From Calliopsis andreniformis (taxonomy: Eukaryota; Arthropoda; Insecta; Hymenoptera; Andrenidae), in NCBI RefSeq assembly GCF_051401765.1, contig NW_027480423.1, positions 7,812,001 through 7,876,000 on the forward strand: DNA of 64,000 bases, written 5' to 3'. The translations under genes and the position numbers were made by a program. Below are positions 37,856 through 52,258 of this stretch, piece after piece. The notes under the pieces were generated by a model that saw nothing but the letters and a program-made list of their open reading frames with translations, was not told the origin of the DNA and ran no database searches. Every line of letters starts with the position of its first letter. Positions within the stretch are counted from its first letter, which is position 1.

Positions 37856-40800
37856 TGGTTGCTATTATTCCTTTTATACGATGGAAAAGCTGTTAAATTT
37901 ATATTGCATTTTATGCTTCTGGCATTGAATTCTCAGTCCCTAGCAATTCCATCTGGTGGAGCAACACCCTAGAGTGACGCCTAGGTTGCCCGGAACGTAG
38001 AAGTGACCATTACTTCCACACTGTTTGCGAATATACATTATATACGATGGAAAAGCTGTTGTACTTATATTGTAATTTATGCTTCTGGCGTTGACTTCTT
38101 AGGCCCTAACTATTTGATCTGGTGGAGCACCGCCCTAGAGTGAAGCCTAGGTTGCCCGGAACGAAGAACATACCATTACCTTCACACTGGTTGCAATTAT
38201 TCCTGTTATACGATGGAAAAACTGTTGCAGCTTTATTCTATTTTAGCTTCTGGCGTTGACTTCATAGGCCCTAACTATTCGACCTGGTAGAGCAACGTCC
38301 TAGAGTGAAGCCTAGGTTGACCGGAACGTAGAAATGACCATAACATTCACACTGGTTGCCATTAATCGTTTTCTACGATGGAAAAGCTGTTGTATTTATA
38401 TCGTATTTTATACTTCTGGCGTTGACTTCTTAGGCCCTAACTATTCGATCTGGTGGAGCAACGCCCTAGAGTGAAGCCTAGGTTGCTCGGAACGTAGAAA
38501 TGGCCATTACCTTCACACTGTTTGCAATTATTCGTTTTATACGATGGCAAAGCTGTTGTACTTATATTGTATTTTAAGCTTCGGGCGTTGACTTCTAAGG
38601 CCCCAGCTATTCGATCTGGTGGAACAACGCCCTAGTGTGAAACCTAGGTTACCCGGAACGTAGAAATGTCCAGTACTTTCAGACTGGTTGCTGTTATTCG
38701 TTTCATACGATGGAAAAGCTGTTATATTTATTTTGCATTTTATGCTTCGGGCGTTGACTTCTAAGGCCCTAGCTATTCCATCTGGTGGAGCAACACCCTA
38801 GAGTGCAGCCTAGGTTAACCGGAACGTAGAAATGACCATTACTTTCACACTGTTTGCAATTATTCATTTTATACGATGGAAAAGCTGTTGTATTTATATT
38901 GTATTTAATGCGCCTGGCGTTGCCTTCTTAGGCCCTAACAGTTCGATCTGGTGGAACAATGCCCTAGAGTGAAGCCTAGGTTACCCGGAACGTAGAAATG
39001 ACCAGTACTTTCACACTGTTTGCAGATACTCCTGCTATACGATGGAAAATCTGTTGCATCTTTATTGAATTTTATGCTTCTGGCGTTGACTTCTAAGGCA
39101 CTAACTATTCTATCTGGTGGAGCAACGTCCTAGAGTGAAGCCTAGGTTGCCCGGAACGTTGAAATGACCATCACTTTCTAACTGGTTGCAATTATTCCTG
39201 TTATATGATGGAAAAACTGTTGTATTTTTATTGCATTTTATGCTTCGTGCATTGACTTCTAAGGTCCTAACTATTCAATCTGTAGGAGCAACGCCCTAGA
39301 GTGAAGCCTAGGTTGCCCGGAACGTAGAATCGGCCATCACTTTCAAACTGGTTGCAATTATTCCTGTTATATGATGGAAACACTGTTGTACTTTTATTGC
39401 ATTTTATGCTTCGGGCGTTGACTTCTGAGGCCGTAGCTATTCGATGTGGTGGAAGAACGCCATAGAGTGAAGCCTAGGTTACCCGGAACGTAGAAATGAC
39501 CAGAACTTTCATACAGGATGCAATTATTCGTTTTATATGATGGAAAAACTGTTGTATTTATATTGTATTTTATGCTGCTGGGGTTCACTTCTTCGGCCCT
39601 AACTATTCGATCTGGTGGAACAACGCCCTGGGGTGAAGCCTTGGTTGCCCGAAACGTAGAAATGACCATAACTTTCACGCTGGTTGCTATTATTCGTTTT
39701 ATACGATGGAAAAGCTGTTGTATTTATATCGTATTTTATGCTTCTGGCATTGACTTTGAAGGCCGTAGCTATTAGATGTGGTGGAGCAACGCCCTAGAGT
39801 GTCGCATGGGTTGCCCGGAACGTAGAAATGACCATCACTTTCACACGGGTTGCAATTATTCCTGTTATAGGATGGAAAGACTGTTGTATTTTTATTGTAT
39901 TTTATGCTTCAGGCGTTGGCTTCTGAGGCCGTAGCTAATCGATGTGGTGGAAGAACGCCATAGGGTGAAGCCTAGGTTGCCCGGAACGTAGAAATGACCA
40001 GAACTTTCATACTGGTTGCAATTATTCGTTTTATATGATGGAAAAACAGTTGTATTTATATTGTATTTAATGCTGCTGGCGTTCACTTCTTCGGCCCTAA
40101 CTATTCGATCTGGTGGAACAACGCCCTGGGGTGAAGCCTAGGTTGCCCGAAACGTAGAAATGACCATAACTTTCACGCTGGTTGCTATTATTCGTTTTAT
40201 ACGATGGAAAAACTGTTATATGTATATTGTATTTTATGCTTCTAGCGTTGATTTCTTAGGCCCTAACTATTCAATCTGGTGGAACAACACCCTAGAGTGA
40301 GGCCTAGGTTGCCCGGAACGTAGAAATGACCATCACTTCCATACGGGTAGCAATTATTCGTTTTATACGATGGAAAAACTGTAGTATTTATATTGTATTT
40401 TATGCTTCTGGCGTTGACTTCTAAGGCACTAACTATTCGATCTGGTGGAGCAACGCCCTAGAGTGAATCCTAGATTACACGGAACGTAGTAATGACCAGT
40501 ACTATCACACTGTTTGCAGTTATTCCTGTTACACGATGGAAAAACTGTTGCACCTTTATTGTATTTTAGCTTCTGGCGTTGACTTCATAGGCCCTAACTA
40601 TACGATCTGGTGGAGCAACGTCCTAGAGTGAAGCCTAGGTTGACCGGAACGTAGAAATGACAATAACTTTCACACTGGTTACCATTATTCGTTTTATACG
40701 ATGGAAAAACAGTTGTATTTATATTGTATTTAATGCTGCTGGCGTTCACTTCGTCGGCCCTAACTATTCGATCTGTTGGAACAACGCCCTGGGGTGAAGC

Positions 40801-41190
40801 CTAGGTTGCCCGGAACGTAGAAATGACCATCACTTCCATACGGGTAGCAATTATTCGTTTTATACGATGGAAAAACTGTAGTACTTATATTGTATTTTAT
40901 GCTTCTGGCGTTGACTTCTAAGGCACTAACTATTCGATCTGGTGGAGCAACGCCCTAGAGTCAATCCTAGATTACACGGAACGTAGTAATGACCAGTACT
41001 ATCACACTGTTTGCAGTTATTCCTGTTACACGATGGAAAAACTGTTGCACCTTTATTGTATTTTAGCTTCTGGCGTTGACTTCATAGGCCCTAACTATTC
41101 GATCTGGTGGAGCAACGTCCTAGAGTGAAGCCTAGGTTGACCGGAACGTAGAAATGACAATAACTTTCACACTGGTTACCATTATTCGTT
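37856..41190 (+). repeat. Satellite segment with nested three-monomer duplications
   Basis: Two short tandem duplications with a period of about 497-498 bp are visible. One is 39,490-39,690, repeated at 39,987-40,190 ('agaactttcatac', 'tgctgctgg', 'cttcggccctaac'). The other is 40,303-40,707, repeated at 40,800-41,204 ('cacttccatacgggtagc', 'aatcctagattacacggaac'). The segment 39,700-40,706 recurs as a unit at 41,855-42,861 (offset 2,155, 13 monomers less 3). Bases 37,856-39,400 hold ordinary monomers of the ccagtac subtype group, without a long partner that I found. Confidence 0.78.
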
Positions 41191-44100
41191 TTATACGATG
41201 GAAAAGCTGTTATATTTATATTGTATTTTATGCTTCTGGCGTTGATTTCTTAGGCCCTAACTATTCAATCTGGTGGAACAACACCCTAGAGTGAGGCCTA
41301 GGTTGCCCGGAACGTGGAAATGACCATCACTTCCATACGGGTAGCAATTATTCGTTTTATACGATGGAAAAACTGTTGTATTTATATTGTATTTTATGCT
41401 TCTGGCGTTGACTTCTAAGGCACTAACTATTCGATCTGGTGGAGCAACGCCCTAGTGTGAATCCTAGGTTACCCGGAACGTAGAAATGACCAGTACTTTC
41501 AGACTGGTTGCTGTTATTCGTTTCATACGATGGAAAAGCTGTTATATTTATTTGCATTTTATGCTTCGGGCGTTGACTTCTAAGGCCCTAGCTATTCCAT
41601 CTGGTGGAGCAACACCCTAGAGTGCAGCCTAGGTTGCCCGGAACGTAGAAATGACCGTTACTTTCACACTGTTTGCAATTATTCATTTTATACGATGGAA
41701 AAGCTGTTGTACTCATATTGTAATTTATGCTTCTGGCGTTGACTTCTTAGGCCCTAACTATTTGATCTGGTGAAGCAACGCCCTAGAGTGAAGCCTAGGT
41801 TGCCCGGAACGTAGAAATGACCATTACTTTCACAATGTTTGCAAATATTCATTTTATACGATGGAAAAGCTGTTGTATTTATATCGTATTTTATGCTTCT
41901 GGCATTGACTTTGAAGGCCGTAGCTATTAGATGTGGTGGAGCAACGCCCTAGAGTGTCGCATGGGTTGCCCGGAACGTAGAAATGACCATCACTTTCACA
42001 CGGGTTGCAATTATTCCTGTTATAGGATGGAAAGACTGTTGTATTTTTATTGTATTTTATGCTTCAGGCGTTGGCTTCTGAGGCCGTAGCTAATCGATGT
42101 GGTGGAAGAACGCCATAGGGTGAAGCCTAGGTTGCCCGGAACGTAGAAATGACCAGAACTTTCATACTGGTTGCAATTATTCGTTTTATATGATGGAAAA
42201 ACAGTTGTATTTATATTGTATTTAATGCTGCTGGCGTTCACTTCTTCGGCCCTAACTATTCGATCTGGTGGAACAACGCCCTGGGGTGAAGCCTAGGTTG
42301 CCCGAAACGTAGAAATGACCATAACTTTCACGCTGGTTGCTATTATTCGTTTTATACGATGGAAAAACTGTTATATGTATATTGTATTTTATGCTTCTAG
42401 CGTTGATTTCTTAGGCCCTAACTATTCAATCTGGTGGAACAACACCCTAGAGTGAGGCCTAGGTTGCCCGGAACGTAGAAATGACCATCACTTCCATACG
42501 GGTAGCAATTATTCGTTTTATACGATGGAAAAACTGTAGTATTTATATTGTATTTTATGCTTCTGGCGTTGACTTCTAAGGCACTAACTATTCGATCTGG
42601 TGGAGCAACGCCCTAGAGTGAATCCTAGATTACACGGAACGTAGTAATGACCAGTACTATCACACTGTTTGCAGTTATTCCTGTTACACGATGGAAAAAC
42701 TGTTGCACCTTTATTGTATTTTAGCTTCTGGCGTTGACTTCATAGGCCCTAACTATACGATCTGGTGGAGCAACGTCCTAGAGTGAAGCCTAGGTTGACC
42801 GGAACGTAGAAATGACAATAACTTTCACACTGGTTACCATTATTCGTTTTATACGATGGAAAAGCTGTTGTATTTATATCGTATTTTATGCTTCTGGCGT
42901 TGACTTCTTAGGCCCTAACTATTCCATCTGGTGGAGCAACGCCCTAGAGTGAAGCCTAGGTTGCCCGGGAAGTAGAAATGACCATAACTTTCACACGGGT
43001 TGCTATTATTCGTTTTATACGATGGAAAAGCTGTTATATTTATATTGTATTTTATGCTTCTGGCGTTGATTTCTTAGGCCCTAACTATTCAATCTGGTGG
43101 AACAACACCCTAGAGTGAGGCCTAGGTTGCCCGGAACGTGGAAATGACCATCACTTCCATACGGGTAGCAATTATTCGTTTTATACGATGGAAAAACTGT
43201 TGTATTTATATTGTATTTTATGCTTCTGGCGTTGACTTCTAAGGCACTAACTATTCGATCTGGTGGAGCAACGCCCTAGAGTGAAGCCTAGATTACACGG
43301 AACGTAGTAATGACCAGTACTATCACACTGTTTGCAGTTATTCCTGTTATACGATGGAAAAACTGTTGCACCTTTATTGTATTTTAGCTTCTGGCGTTGA
43401 CTTCATAGGCCCTAACTATTCGATCTGGTGGAGCAACGTCCTAGAGTGAAGCCTAGGTTACCCGGAACGTAGAAATAACCAGTACTTTCAGACTGGTTGC
43501 AGTTATTCGTTTTATACAATGGAAAAAGTGTTCCATTTATTTTGCATTTTATGCTTCGGGCGTTGAATTCTAAGTCCCTAGCAATTCCATCTGGTGGAGC
43601 AACACCCTAGAGTGCAGCCTAGGATGCCCGGAACGTAGAAATGACCATTACTTTCACATTGTTTGCAATTATTCATTTTATACGATGGAAAAGCTGTTGT
43701 ATTTATATTGTATTTTATGCTCCTGGCGTCGACTTCTAAAGCCGTAGCTATTATATGTGGTGGAGCAACGCCCTAGAGTGAAACCTGGGTTGACCGGAAC
43801 GTAGAAATGACCATTACTTTCACAATGTCTGCAATTATTCATTTTATACGATGGAAAAACTTTTGTACTTATATTGTATTTTATCCTTCTGGCGTTGAGT
43901 TCGAAGACCCTAGCTATTCGATCTGGTGGAGCAACGCCCTAGTGTGAAACCTAGGTTACCCGGAACGTAGAAATGACCAGTACTTTCAGACTGGTTGCAG
44001 TTATTCGTTTTATACAATGGAAAAACTGTTCTATTTATTTTGCATTTTATGCTTCGGGCGTTGAATTCTAAGTCCCTAGCAATTCCATCTGGTGGAGCAA

Positions 44101-44839
44101 CACCCTAGAGTGAAGCCTAGGTTGCCCGGAACGTAGAAATGACCATTACTTCCACACTGTTTGCAAATATACATTATATACAATGGAAAAGCTGTTGTAC
44201 TTATATTGTAATTTATGCTTCTGGCGTTGACTTCTTAGGCCGTAACTATTTGATCTGGTGGAGCACCGCCCTAGTGTGAAGCCTAGGTTGCCCGGAACGA
44301 AGAACATACCATTACCTTCACACTGGTTGCAATTATTCCTGTTATACGATGGAAAAACTGTTGCACCTTTATTGTTTTTAATGCTTCTGGCGTTGACTTC
44401 ACAGGCCCTAACTATTCTTTCTGGTGGAGCAACGTCCTAGAGTGAAGTCTAGGTTGACCGGAACGTAGAAATGACCATAACTTTCACACTGGTTACCATT
44501 ATTCGTTTTATACGATGGAAAAGCTGTTGTATTCATATCGTATTTTATGCTTCTGGCGTTGACTTCTTAGGCCCTAGCTATTCCATCTGGTGGAACAACG
44601 CCCTAGGGTGAAGCCTAGGTTGCCCGGGAAGTAGAAATGACCATAACCTTCACACTGGTTGCTATTATTCGTTTTATACGATGGAAAAGCTGTTAGATTT
44701 CTATTGCATATTATGCTTCTGGCGTTGACTTCTTAGGCCCTAACTATTCCATCTGGTGGAGCAACGCCCTAGAGTGAAGCCTAGGTTGCCCGGGAAGTAG
44801 AAATGACCATAACTTTCACACTGGTTGCTATTATTCGTT
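41191..44839 (+). repeat. HOR-C copy 1, 22 monomers (3,649 bp)
   Basis: The anchor 'tgtgaatcctaggttacccg' at 41,456 recurs at 45,105 (offset 3,649). 'tttaatgctgctggcgttca' at 42,221 recurs at 45,538 (offset 3,317). Bases 42,221-44,718 match 45,538-48,035 with very few differences. Its first part (41,855-42,861) is itself a duplicate of 39,700-40,706. Several monomers read 'gtattttagcttctgg', 2 bp shorter than the usual 'gtattttatgcttctgg', which explains why offsets fall a few bases short of multiples of 166. Confidence 0.87.
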
Positions 44840-47800
44840 TTATACGATGGAAAAGCTGTTATATTTATATTGTATTTTATGCTTCTGGCGTTGATTTCTT
44901 AGGCCCTAACTATTCAATCTGGTGGAACAACACCCTAGAGTGAGGCCTAGGTTGCCCGGAACGTGGAAATAACCATCACTTCCATACGGGTAGCAATTAT
45001 TCGTTTTATACGATGGAAAAACTGTTGTATTTATATTGTATTTTATGCTTCTGGCGTTGACTTCTAAGGCACTAACTATTCGATCTGGTGGAGCAACGCC
45101 CTAGTGTGAATCCTAGGTTACCCGGAACGTAGAAATGACCAGTACTTTCAGACTGGTTGCTGTTATTCGTTTCATACGATGGAAAAGCTGTTATATTTAT
45201 TTGCATTTTATGCTTCGGGCGTTGACTTCTAAGGCCCTAGCTATTCCATCTGGTGGAGCAACACCCTAGAGTGCAGCCTAGGTTGCCCGGAACGTAGAAA
45301 TGACCGTTACTTTCACACTGTTTGCAATTATTCATTTTATACGATGGAAAAGCTGTTGTACTCATATTGTAATTTATGCTTCTGGCGTTGACTTTGAAGG
45401 CCGTAGCTATTAGATGTGGTGGAGCAACGCCCTAGAGTGTCGCATGGGTTGCCCGGAACGTAGAAATGACCATCACTTTCACACGGGTTGCAATTATTCC
45501 TGTTATAGGATGGAAAGACTGTTGTATTTTTATTGTATTTAATGCTGCTGGCGTTCACTTCTTCGGCCCTAACTATTCGATCTGGTGGAACAACGCCCTG
45601 GGGTGAAGCCTAGGTTGCCCGAAACGTAGAAATGACCATAACTTTCACGCTGGTTGCTATTATTCGTTTTATACGATGGAAAAACTGTTATATGTATATT
45701 GTATTTTATGCTTCTAGCGTTGATTTCTTAGGCCCTAACTATTCAATCTGGTGGAACAACACCCTAGAGTGAGGCCTAGGTTGCCCGGAACGTAGAAATG
45801 ACCATCACTTCCATACGGGTAGCAATTATTCGTTTTATACGATGGAAAAACTGTAGTATTTATATTGTATTTTATGCTTCTGGCGTTGACTTCTAAGGCA
45901 CTAACTATTCGATCTGGTGGAGCAACGCCCTAGAGTGAATCCTAGATTACACGGAACGTAGTAATGACCAGTACTATCACACTGTTTGCAGTTATTCCTG
46001 TTACACGATGGCAAAACTGTTGCACCTTTATTGTATTTTAGCTTCTGGCGTTGACTTCATAGGCCCTAACTATACGATCTGGTGGAGCAACGTCCTAGAG
46101 TGAAGCCTAGGTTGACCGGAACGTAGAAATGACAATAACTTTCACACTGGTTACCATTATTCGTTTTATACGATGGAAAAGCTGTTGTATTTATATCGTA
46201 TTTTATGCTTCTGGCGTTGACTTCTTAGGCCCTAACTATTCCATCTGGTGGAGCAACGCCCTAGAGTGAAGCCTAGGTTGCCCGGGAAGTAGAAATGACC
46301 ATAACTTTCACACGGGTTGCTATTATTCGTTTTATACGATGGAAAAGCTGTTATATTTATATTGTATTTTATGCTTCTGGCGTTGATTTCTTAGGCCCTA
46401 ACTATTCAATCTAGTGGAACAACACCCTAGAGTGAGGCCTATGTTGCCCGGAACGTGGAAATGACCATCACTTCCATACGGGTAGCAATTATTCGTTTTA
46501 TACGATGGAAAAACTGTTGTATTTATATTGTATTTTATGCTTCTGGCGTTGACTTCTAAGGCACTAACTATTCGATCTGGTGGAGCAACGCCCTAGAGTG
46601 AAGCCTAGATTACACGGAACGTAGTAATGACCAGTACTATCACACTGTTTGCAGTTATTCCTGTTATACGATGGAAAAACTGTTGCACCTTTATTGTATT
46701 TTAGCTTCTGGCGTTGACTTCATAGGCCCTAACTATTCGATCTGGTGGAGCAACGTCCTAGAGTGAAGCCTAGGTTACCCGGAACGTAGAAATAACCAGT
46801 ACTTTCAGACTGGTTGCAGTTATTCGTTTTATACAATGGAAAAAGTGTTCCATTTATTTTGCATTTTATGCTTCGGGCGTTGAATTCTAAGTCCCTAGCA
46901 ATTCCATCTGGTGGAGCAACACCCTAGAGTGCAGCCTAGGTTGCACGGAACGTAGAAATGACCATTACTTTCACATTGTTTGCAATTATTCATTTTATAC
47001 GATGGAAAAGCTGTTGTATTTATATTGTATTTTATGCTCCTGGCGTCGACTTCTAAAGCCCTAGCTATTATATGTGGTGGAGCAACGCCCTAGAGTGAAA
47101 CCTGGGTTGACCGGAACGTAGAAATGACCATTACTTTCACAATTTCTGCAATTATTCATTTTATACGATGGAAAAACTTTTGTACTTATATTGTATTTTA
47201 TCCTTCTGGCGTTGAGTTCGAAGACCCTAGCTATTCGATCTGGTGGAGCAACGCCCTAGTGTGAAACCTAGGTTACCCGGAACGTAGAAATGACCAGTAC
47301 TTTCAGACTGGTTGCAGTTATTCGTTTTATACAATGGAAAAACTGTTCTATTTATTTTGCATTTTATGCTTCGGGCGTTTAATTCTAAGTCCCTAGCAAT
47401 TCCATCTGGTGGAGCAACACCCTAGAGTGAAGCCTAGGTTGCCCGGAACGTAGAAATGACCATTACTTCCACACTGTTTGCAAATATACATTATATACAA
47501 TGGAAAAGCTGTTGTACTTATATTGTAATTTATGCTTCTGGCGTTGACTTCTTAGGCCGTAACTATTTGATCTGGTGGAGCACCGCCCTAGTGTGAAGCC
47601 TAGGTTGCCCGGAACGAAGAACATACCATTACCTTCACACTGGTTGCAATTATTCCTGTTATACGATGGAAAAACTGTTGCACCTTTATTGTTTTTAATG
47701 CTTCTGGCGTTGACTTCACAGGCCCTAACTATTCTTTCTGGTGGAGCAACGTCCTAGAGTGAAGTCTAGGTTGACCGGAACGTAGAAATGACCATAACTT

Positions 47801-48035
47801 TCACACTGGTTACCATTATTCGTTTTATACGATGGAAAAGCTGTTGTATTTATATCGTATTTTATGCTTCTGGCGTTGACTTCTTAGGCCCTAGCTATTC
47901 CATCTGGTGGAACAACGCCCTAGGGTGAAGCCTAGGTTGCCCGGGAAGTAGAAATGACCATAACCTTCACACTGGTTGCTATTATTCGTTTTATACGATG
48001 GAAAAGCTGTTAGATTTCTATTGCATATTATGCTT
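44840..48035 (+). repeat. HOR-C copy 2, about 19-20 monomers
   Basis: The offset to copy 1 steps from 3,649 to 3,483 near 45,361-45,391 and to 3,317 near 45,530-45,538. Two separate single-monomer deletions thus lie within about 170 bp of each other. The first join fuses 'gtactcatattgtaatttat' (as at 41,700) to 'actttgaaggccgtag' (as at 41,908). The second fuses 'gttgtatttttattgta' to 'tttaatgctgctgg'. The last 0.9 kb (47,113-48,035) is also the start of HOR-D and recurs at 52,259-53,181. Confidence 0.85.
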
Positions 48036-51000
48036 CTGACATTGAATTCTAAGTCCCTAGCTATTCCATCTGGCGGAGCAACACCCTAGCGTTAAGCCTA
48101 GGTTGCCCGGAACGTAGAAATGTCCATTACTTCCACACTGGTTGCAAATATACATTACATACGATGGAAAAGCTGTTGTACTTATATTGTAATTTATGCT
48201 TCTGGCGTTGACTTCTTAGGCCCTAGCTATTTGATCTGGTGGCGCAACGCCCTAGAGTGAAGCCTAGGTTGCCCGGAACGTTGAAATGACCATTACTTTC
48301 ACACTGTTTGCAATTATTCCTTTTATACGTTGGATAAGCTGCTGTATTTATATCGTATTTTATGCTTCTGGCGTTGACTTTTAAGGACCTAACTATTCGA
48401 TCTGGTGGAGCAACGCCCTAGAGTGAAGCCTAGGTTGCTCGGAATGTAGAAATAACCATAACTTTCACATTGGTTGCAATTATACGTTCTTTACGATGGA
48501 AAATCTGTTGCATTTATATTGTACTTTATGCTTCTGGCGTTCACTTGTTAGGCCCTAACTATTCGATCTGGTGGAACAGCGCCCTAGGGTGAAGCCTAGG
48601 CTGCCCGGAACGTAGAAATGACCATCACTTTCACACGGGTTGCAATTATTCCTGTTATAGGATGGAAAGACTGTTGCATTTTTATTGTATTTTATGCTTC
48701 AGGCGTTGACTTCTGAGGCCGTAGCTATTCGAAGTGGTGGAAGAACGCCATAGAGTGAAGCGTAGGTTGCCCGGAACGTAGAAATGTCCATATCTTTCTC
48801 ACTGTTTGCAATTGTTCATTTTATACGATGGCAAAGCTGTTGTATTTATATTGTATTTTATGCTTCTGGCGTTGACTTCTTAGGCCCTAACTATTCGATC
48901 TGGTGGAGCAATTCCTCAGAGTTAAGTCTAGGATGCCCGAAACGCCGAAATGATCATTACTTTCACGCTTGATGCAATTATTCCTGTTATTCGATGAAAA
49001 GACCGTTGCATTTATATCGTATTTTATGCTTCTGGCGTCGTCTTCTAAGGCCCTAGCTATTCGATCTAGTGGAGCAACGCCTTAGAGTGAAGCCTAGGCT
49101 GCCCGGAACGTAGAAATGACCATTACTTTCACACTGGTTGCAATTATTCGATTTATACGATGGACAAACTGTTGTATTTATATTGTATTTTATGCTTCTG
49201 GCGTTCACTTGTTAGTCCCTAACTATTCGATCTGGTGGAACAACGCCCTAGGGTGAAGCCTAGGTTACCCGGAACGTAGAAATGACCACCACTCTCACAC
49301 GGGTTGCAATTATTCCTGTTATAGGATGGAAAAGCTGTTGTATTTATATCGTATTTTATGCTTCTGGCGTTGACTTCTAAGGCCCTAGCTATTCGATCTA
49401 GTGGAGCAACGCCCTAGAGTGAAGCCTATGTTGCCCGGAACGTAGAAATGACCATCACTTTCAAACTGGTTGCAATTAAACCTGTTATACGATGGAAAAA
49501 CTGTTGTATTTTTATTGCATTTTATGCTTCGGGCGTTGACTTCTAAGGCCCTAACTATTCAATCTGTTGGTGCAACGCCCTAGAGTGAATCCTAGGTTGC
49601 TCGGAATGTAGAAATGACCATTACTTTCACACTGGTTGCAATTACTCGTTTTATACGATGGAAAAAGTGTTGTATTTATATTGTATTTTATGCTTCTGGC
49701 GTTCACTTGTTAGGCCCTAACTATTCGATCTTGTGGAACAACGCCCTAGGGTGAAGCCTAGGCTGCCCGGAACGTAGAAATGACCATCACTTTCACACGG
49801 GTTGCAATTATTCCTGTTATACGATGGAAAAACTGTTGTATTTTTATTGTATTTAATGCTTCTGGCGTTCACTTCTTAGGCCCTAACTATTCGAGCTGGT
49901 GGAACAACGCCCTAGAGTGAAGCCTAGGTTGCTCGGAATGTAGAAATAACCATTACTTTCACACTGGTTGCAATTATTCGTTTTATACGATGGAAGAACT
50001 GTTGTATTTATATTGTATTTTATGCTTCTGGCGTTCACTTCTTAGGCCCTAACTATGCGATCTGGTGGAACAACGCCCTAGGGTGAAGCCTAGGTTGCCC
50101 GGAACGTAGAAATGACCATTACTTTCACACTGTTTGCAATTATTCGTTTTATATGATTGAAAAGCTGTTGTATTTATATCGTATTTTATGCTTCTGGCGT
50201 TGACTTCTTAGGCCCTAACACTTCGATCTGGTGGAACAACGCCCTAGGGTGAAGCCTAGGTTACCCAGAACGTAGAAATGACCATCACTCTCACACGGGT
50301 TGCAATTATTCCTGTTATAGGATGGAAAAGCTGTTGTATTGATATCGTATTTTATGCTTCTGGCGTTGACTTCTAAGGCCCTAGCTACTCGATCTAGTGG
50401 AGCAGCGCCCTAGAGTGAAGCCTAGGTTGCTCGGAATGTAGAAATAACCATAACTTTCACACTGGTTGCAATTATTCGTTTTATACGATGGAAGAACTGT
50501 TGTATTTATATTGTATTTTATGCTTCTGGCGTTCACTTCTTAGGCCCTACCTATTCAACCTGGTGGAACAACGCCGTAGGCTGAAGCCTAGGTTGCCCGG
50601 AACGTAGAAATGACCATAACTTTTACACTGGTAGCAATTATTCGTTTTATACAATGGAAAAACTGTTGTTTTTATATTGTATTTTATGCTTCTGGCGTTG
50701 ACTTCTTAGGCCCTAACTATTCGATCTGGTGGAGCAATGCCTCAGAGTTAAGTCTAGGATGCTCGAAACGCCCAAATGATCATTACTTTCACGCTTGTTG
50801 CAATTATTCCTGTTATACGATGAAAAGACCGTTGAATTTTTATTGTATTTTATGCTTCAGGCGTAGGCTTCTAAGGCCGTAGCTATTCGATATGGTGCAG
50901 CACCGCCCTAGAGTGAAGCATAGGTTGCCCGGAACGTAGAAATGACCATCACTTTGAAACTGGTTGCAATTAATCCTGTTATACGATGGAAAAACTGTTG

Positions 51001-52258
51001 TATTTTTATTGCATTTTATGCTTCGGGCGTTGACTTCTAAGGCCCTAACTATTCAATCTGTTGGTGCAACGCCCTAGAGTGAAGCCTAGGTTGCTCGGAA
51101 TGCAGATATGACCATTACTTTCACACTGGTTGCAATTATTCGTTTTATACGATGGAAAAACTGTTGTATTTATATTGTATTTTATGCTTCTGGCGTTCAC
51201 TTGTTAGGCCCTAACTATTCGATCTGGTGGAACAACGCCCTAGGGTGAAGCCTAGGCTGCCCGGAACGTAGAAATGACCATCACTTTCGCGCGGGTTGCA
51301 ATTATTCCTGTTATAGAATGTAAAGACTGTTGCATTTTTATTGTATTTTATGCTTCAGGCGTTGACTTCTGAGGCCGTAGCTATTCGAAGTGGTGGAAGA
51401 ACGCCATAGAGTGAAGCGTAGGTTGCCCGGAACGTAGAAATGTCCATATCTTTCTCACTGTTTGCAATTGTTCATTTTATACGATGGCAAAGCTGTTGTA
51501 TTTATATTGTATTTTATGCTTCTGGCGTTGACTTCTTAGGCCCTAACTATTCGATCTGGTGGAGCAATTCCTCAGAGTTAAGTCTAGGATGCCCGAAACG
51601 CCGAAATGATCATTACTTTCACGCTTGATGCAATTATTCCTGTTATACGATGAAAAGACCGTTGTATTTTTATTGTATTTTATGCTTCAGGCGTAGGCTT
51701 CAAAGGCCGTAGCTATTCGATATGGTGGAGCACCGCCCTAGATTGAGGCCTAGGTTGCTCGGAACGTAGAAATGACCACTACTTTCACACTGTTTGCAAT
51801 TATTCATTTTATACGATGGAAAAGCTGTTGTATTTATATCGTATTTTATGCTTCGGGCGTTGACTTCTTAGGCCCTAACATTTCGATCTGGTGGAGCAAC
51901 GCCCTACAGTGAAGCCTAGGTTGCCCGTAACGTAGATATGACCATAACCTTCACACAGGTTGCAATTATTCGTTTTATACGGTGTAAAGGCTGTTGTACT
52001 TATTTTGTATTTTATTCTTCTGGTGTTGACTTCTTAGGCCCTAACATTTCGATCTGGTGTAGCAACGACCTACAGTGAAGCCTAGGTTGCCCGGAACGTA
52101 GAAATGACCATAAGTTTCATAATGGTTGCTATTATTCGTTTTATACGATGGATAAACTGTTATATATATATTGTATTTTATGCTTCAGGCGTTGACTTCT
52201 GAGGCCGTAGCTATTCGAAGTGGTGGAAGAACGCCATAGAGTGAAGCGTAGGTTGCCC
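47113..52258 (+). repeat. HOR-D copy 1, 31 monomers (5,146 bp)
   Basis: Bases 47,113-51,203 match 52,259-56,349 at an exact offset of 5,146 bp (31 x 166) with no length change. Only sporadic single-base differences were noticed in 4.1 kb (for example near 47,608, 48,090, 48,136 and 50,057). The last kilobase (51,204-52,258) lies beyond the part retained in copy 2. It contains a second copy of 48,529-48,984 and monomers like those at 62,040-62,240. Near-perfect identity with unchanged length marks this as probably the youngest large duplication in the window. Confidence 0.92.
51185..51640 (+). repeat. 2.7-monomer block duplicated from 48,529-48,984
   Basis: The offset is 2,656 bp (16 x 166). 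Shared rare variants are 'tcacttgttaggccc', 'cgaagtggtggaagaacgcc', 'gtccatatctttctcactg' and 'gagcaattcctcagagttaa'. The block occurs a third time inside HOR-D copy 2 at about 53,675-54,130. The copies separate after 'cctgttattcgatg' against 'cctgttatacgatg'. Confidence 0.83.

Noticed and set aside
39394..39775. Opposed overlapping open frames (94 codons minus, 85 codons plus)
   Set aside because: Both arise from the same three monomers; overlapping frames on opposite strands in repeat DNA are chance, not a gene pair.
38221..46720. Monomers reading 'gtattttagcttctgg' as a distinct element
   Set aside because: They are only a 2-bp length variant (loss of 'tg' before 'cttctgg') spread by block duplication, not a separate feature.
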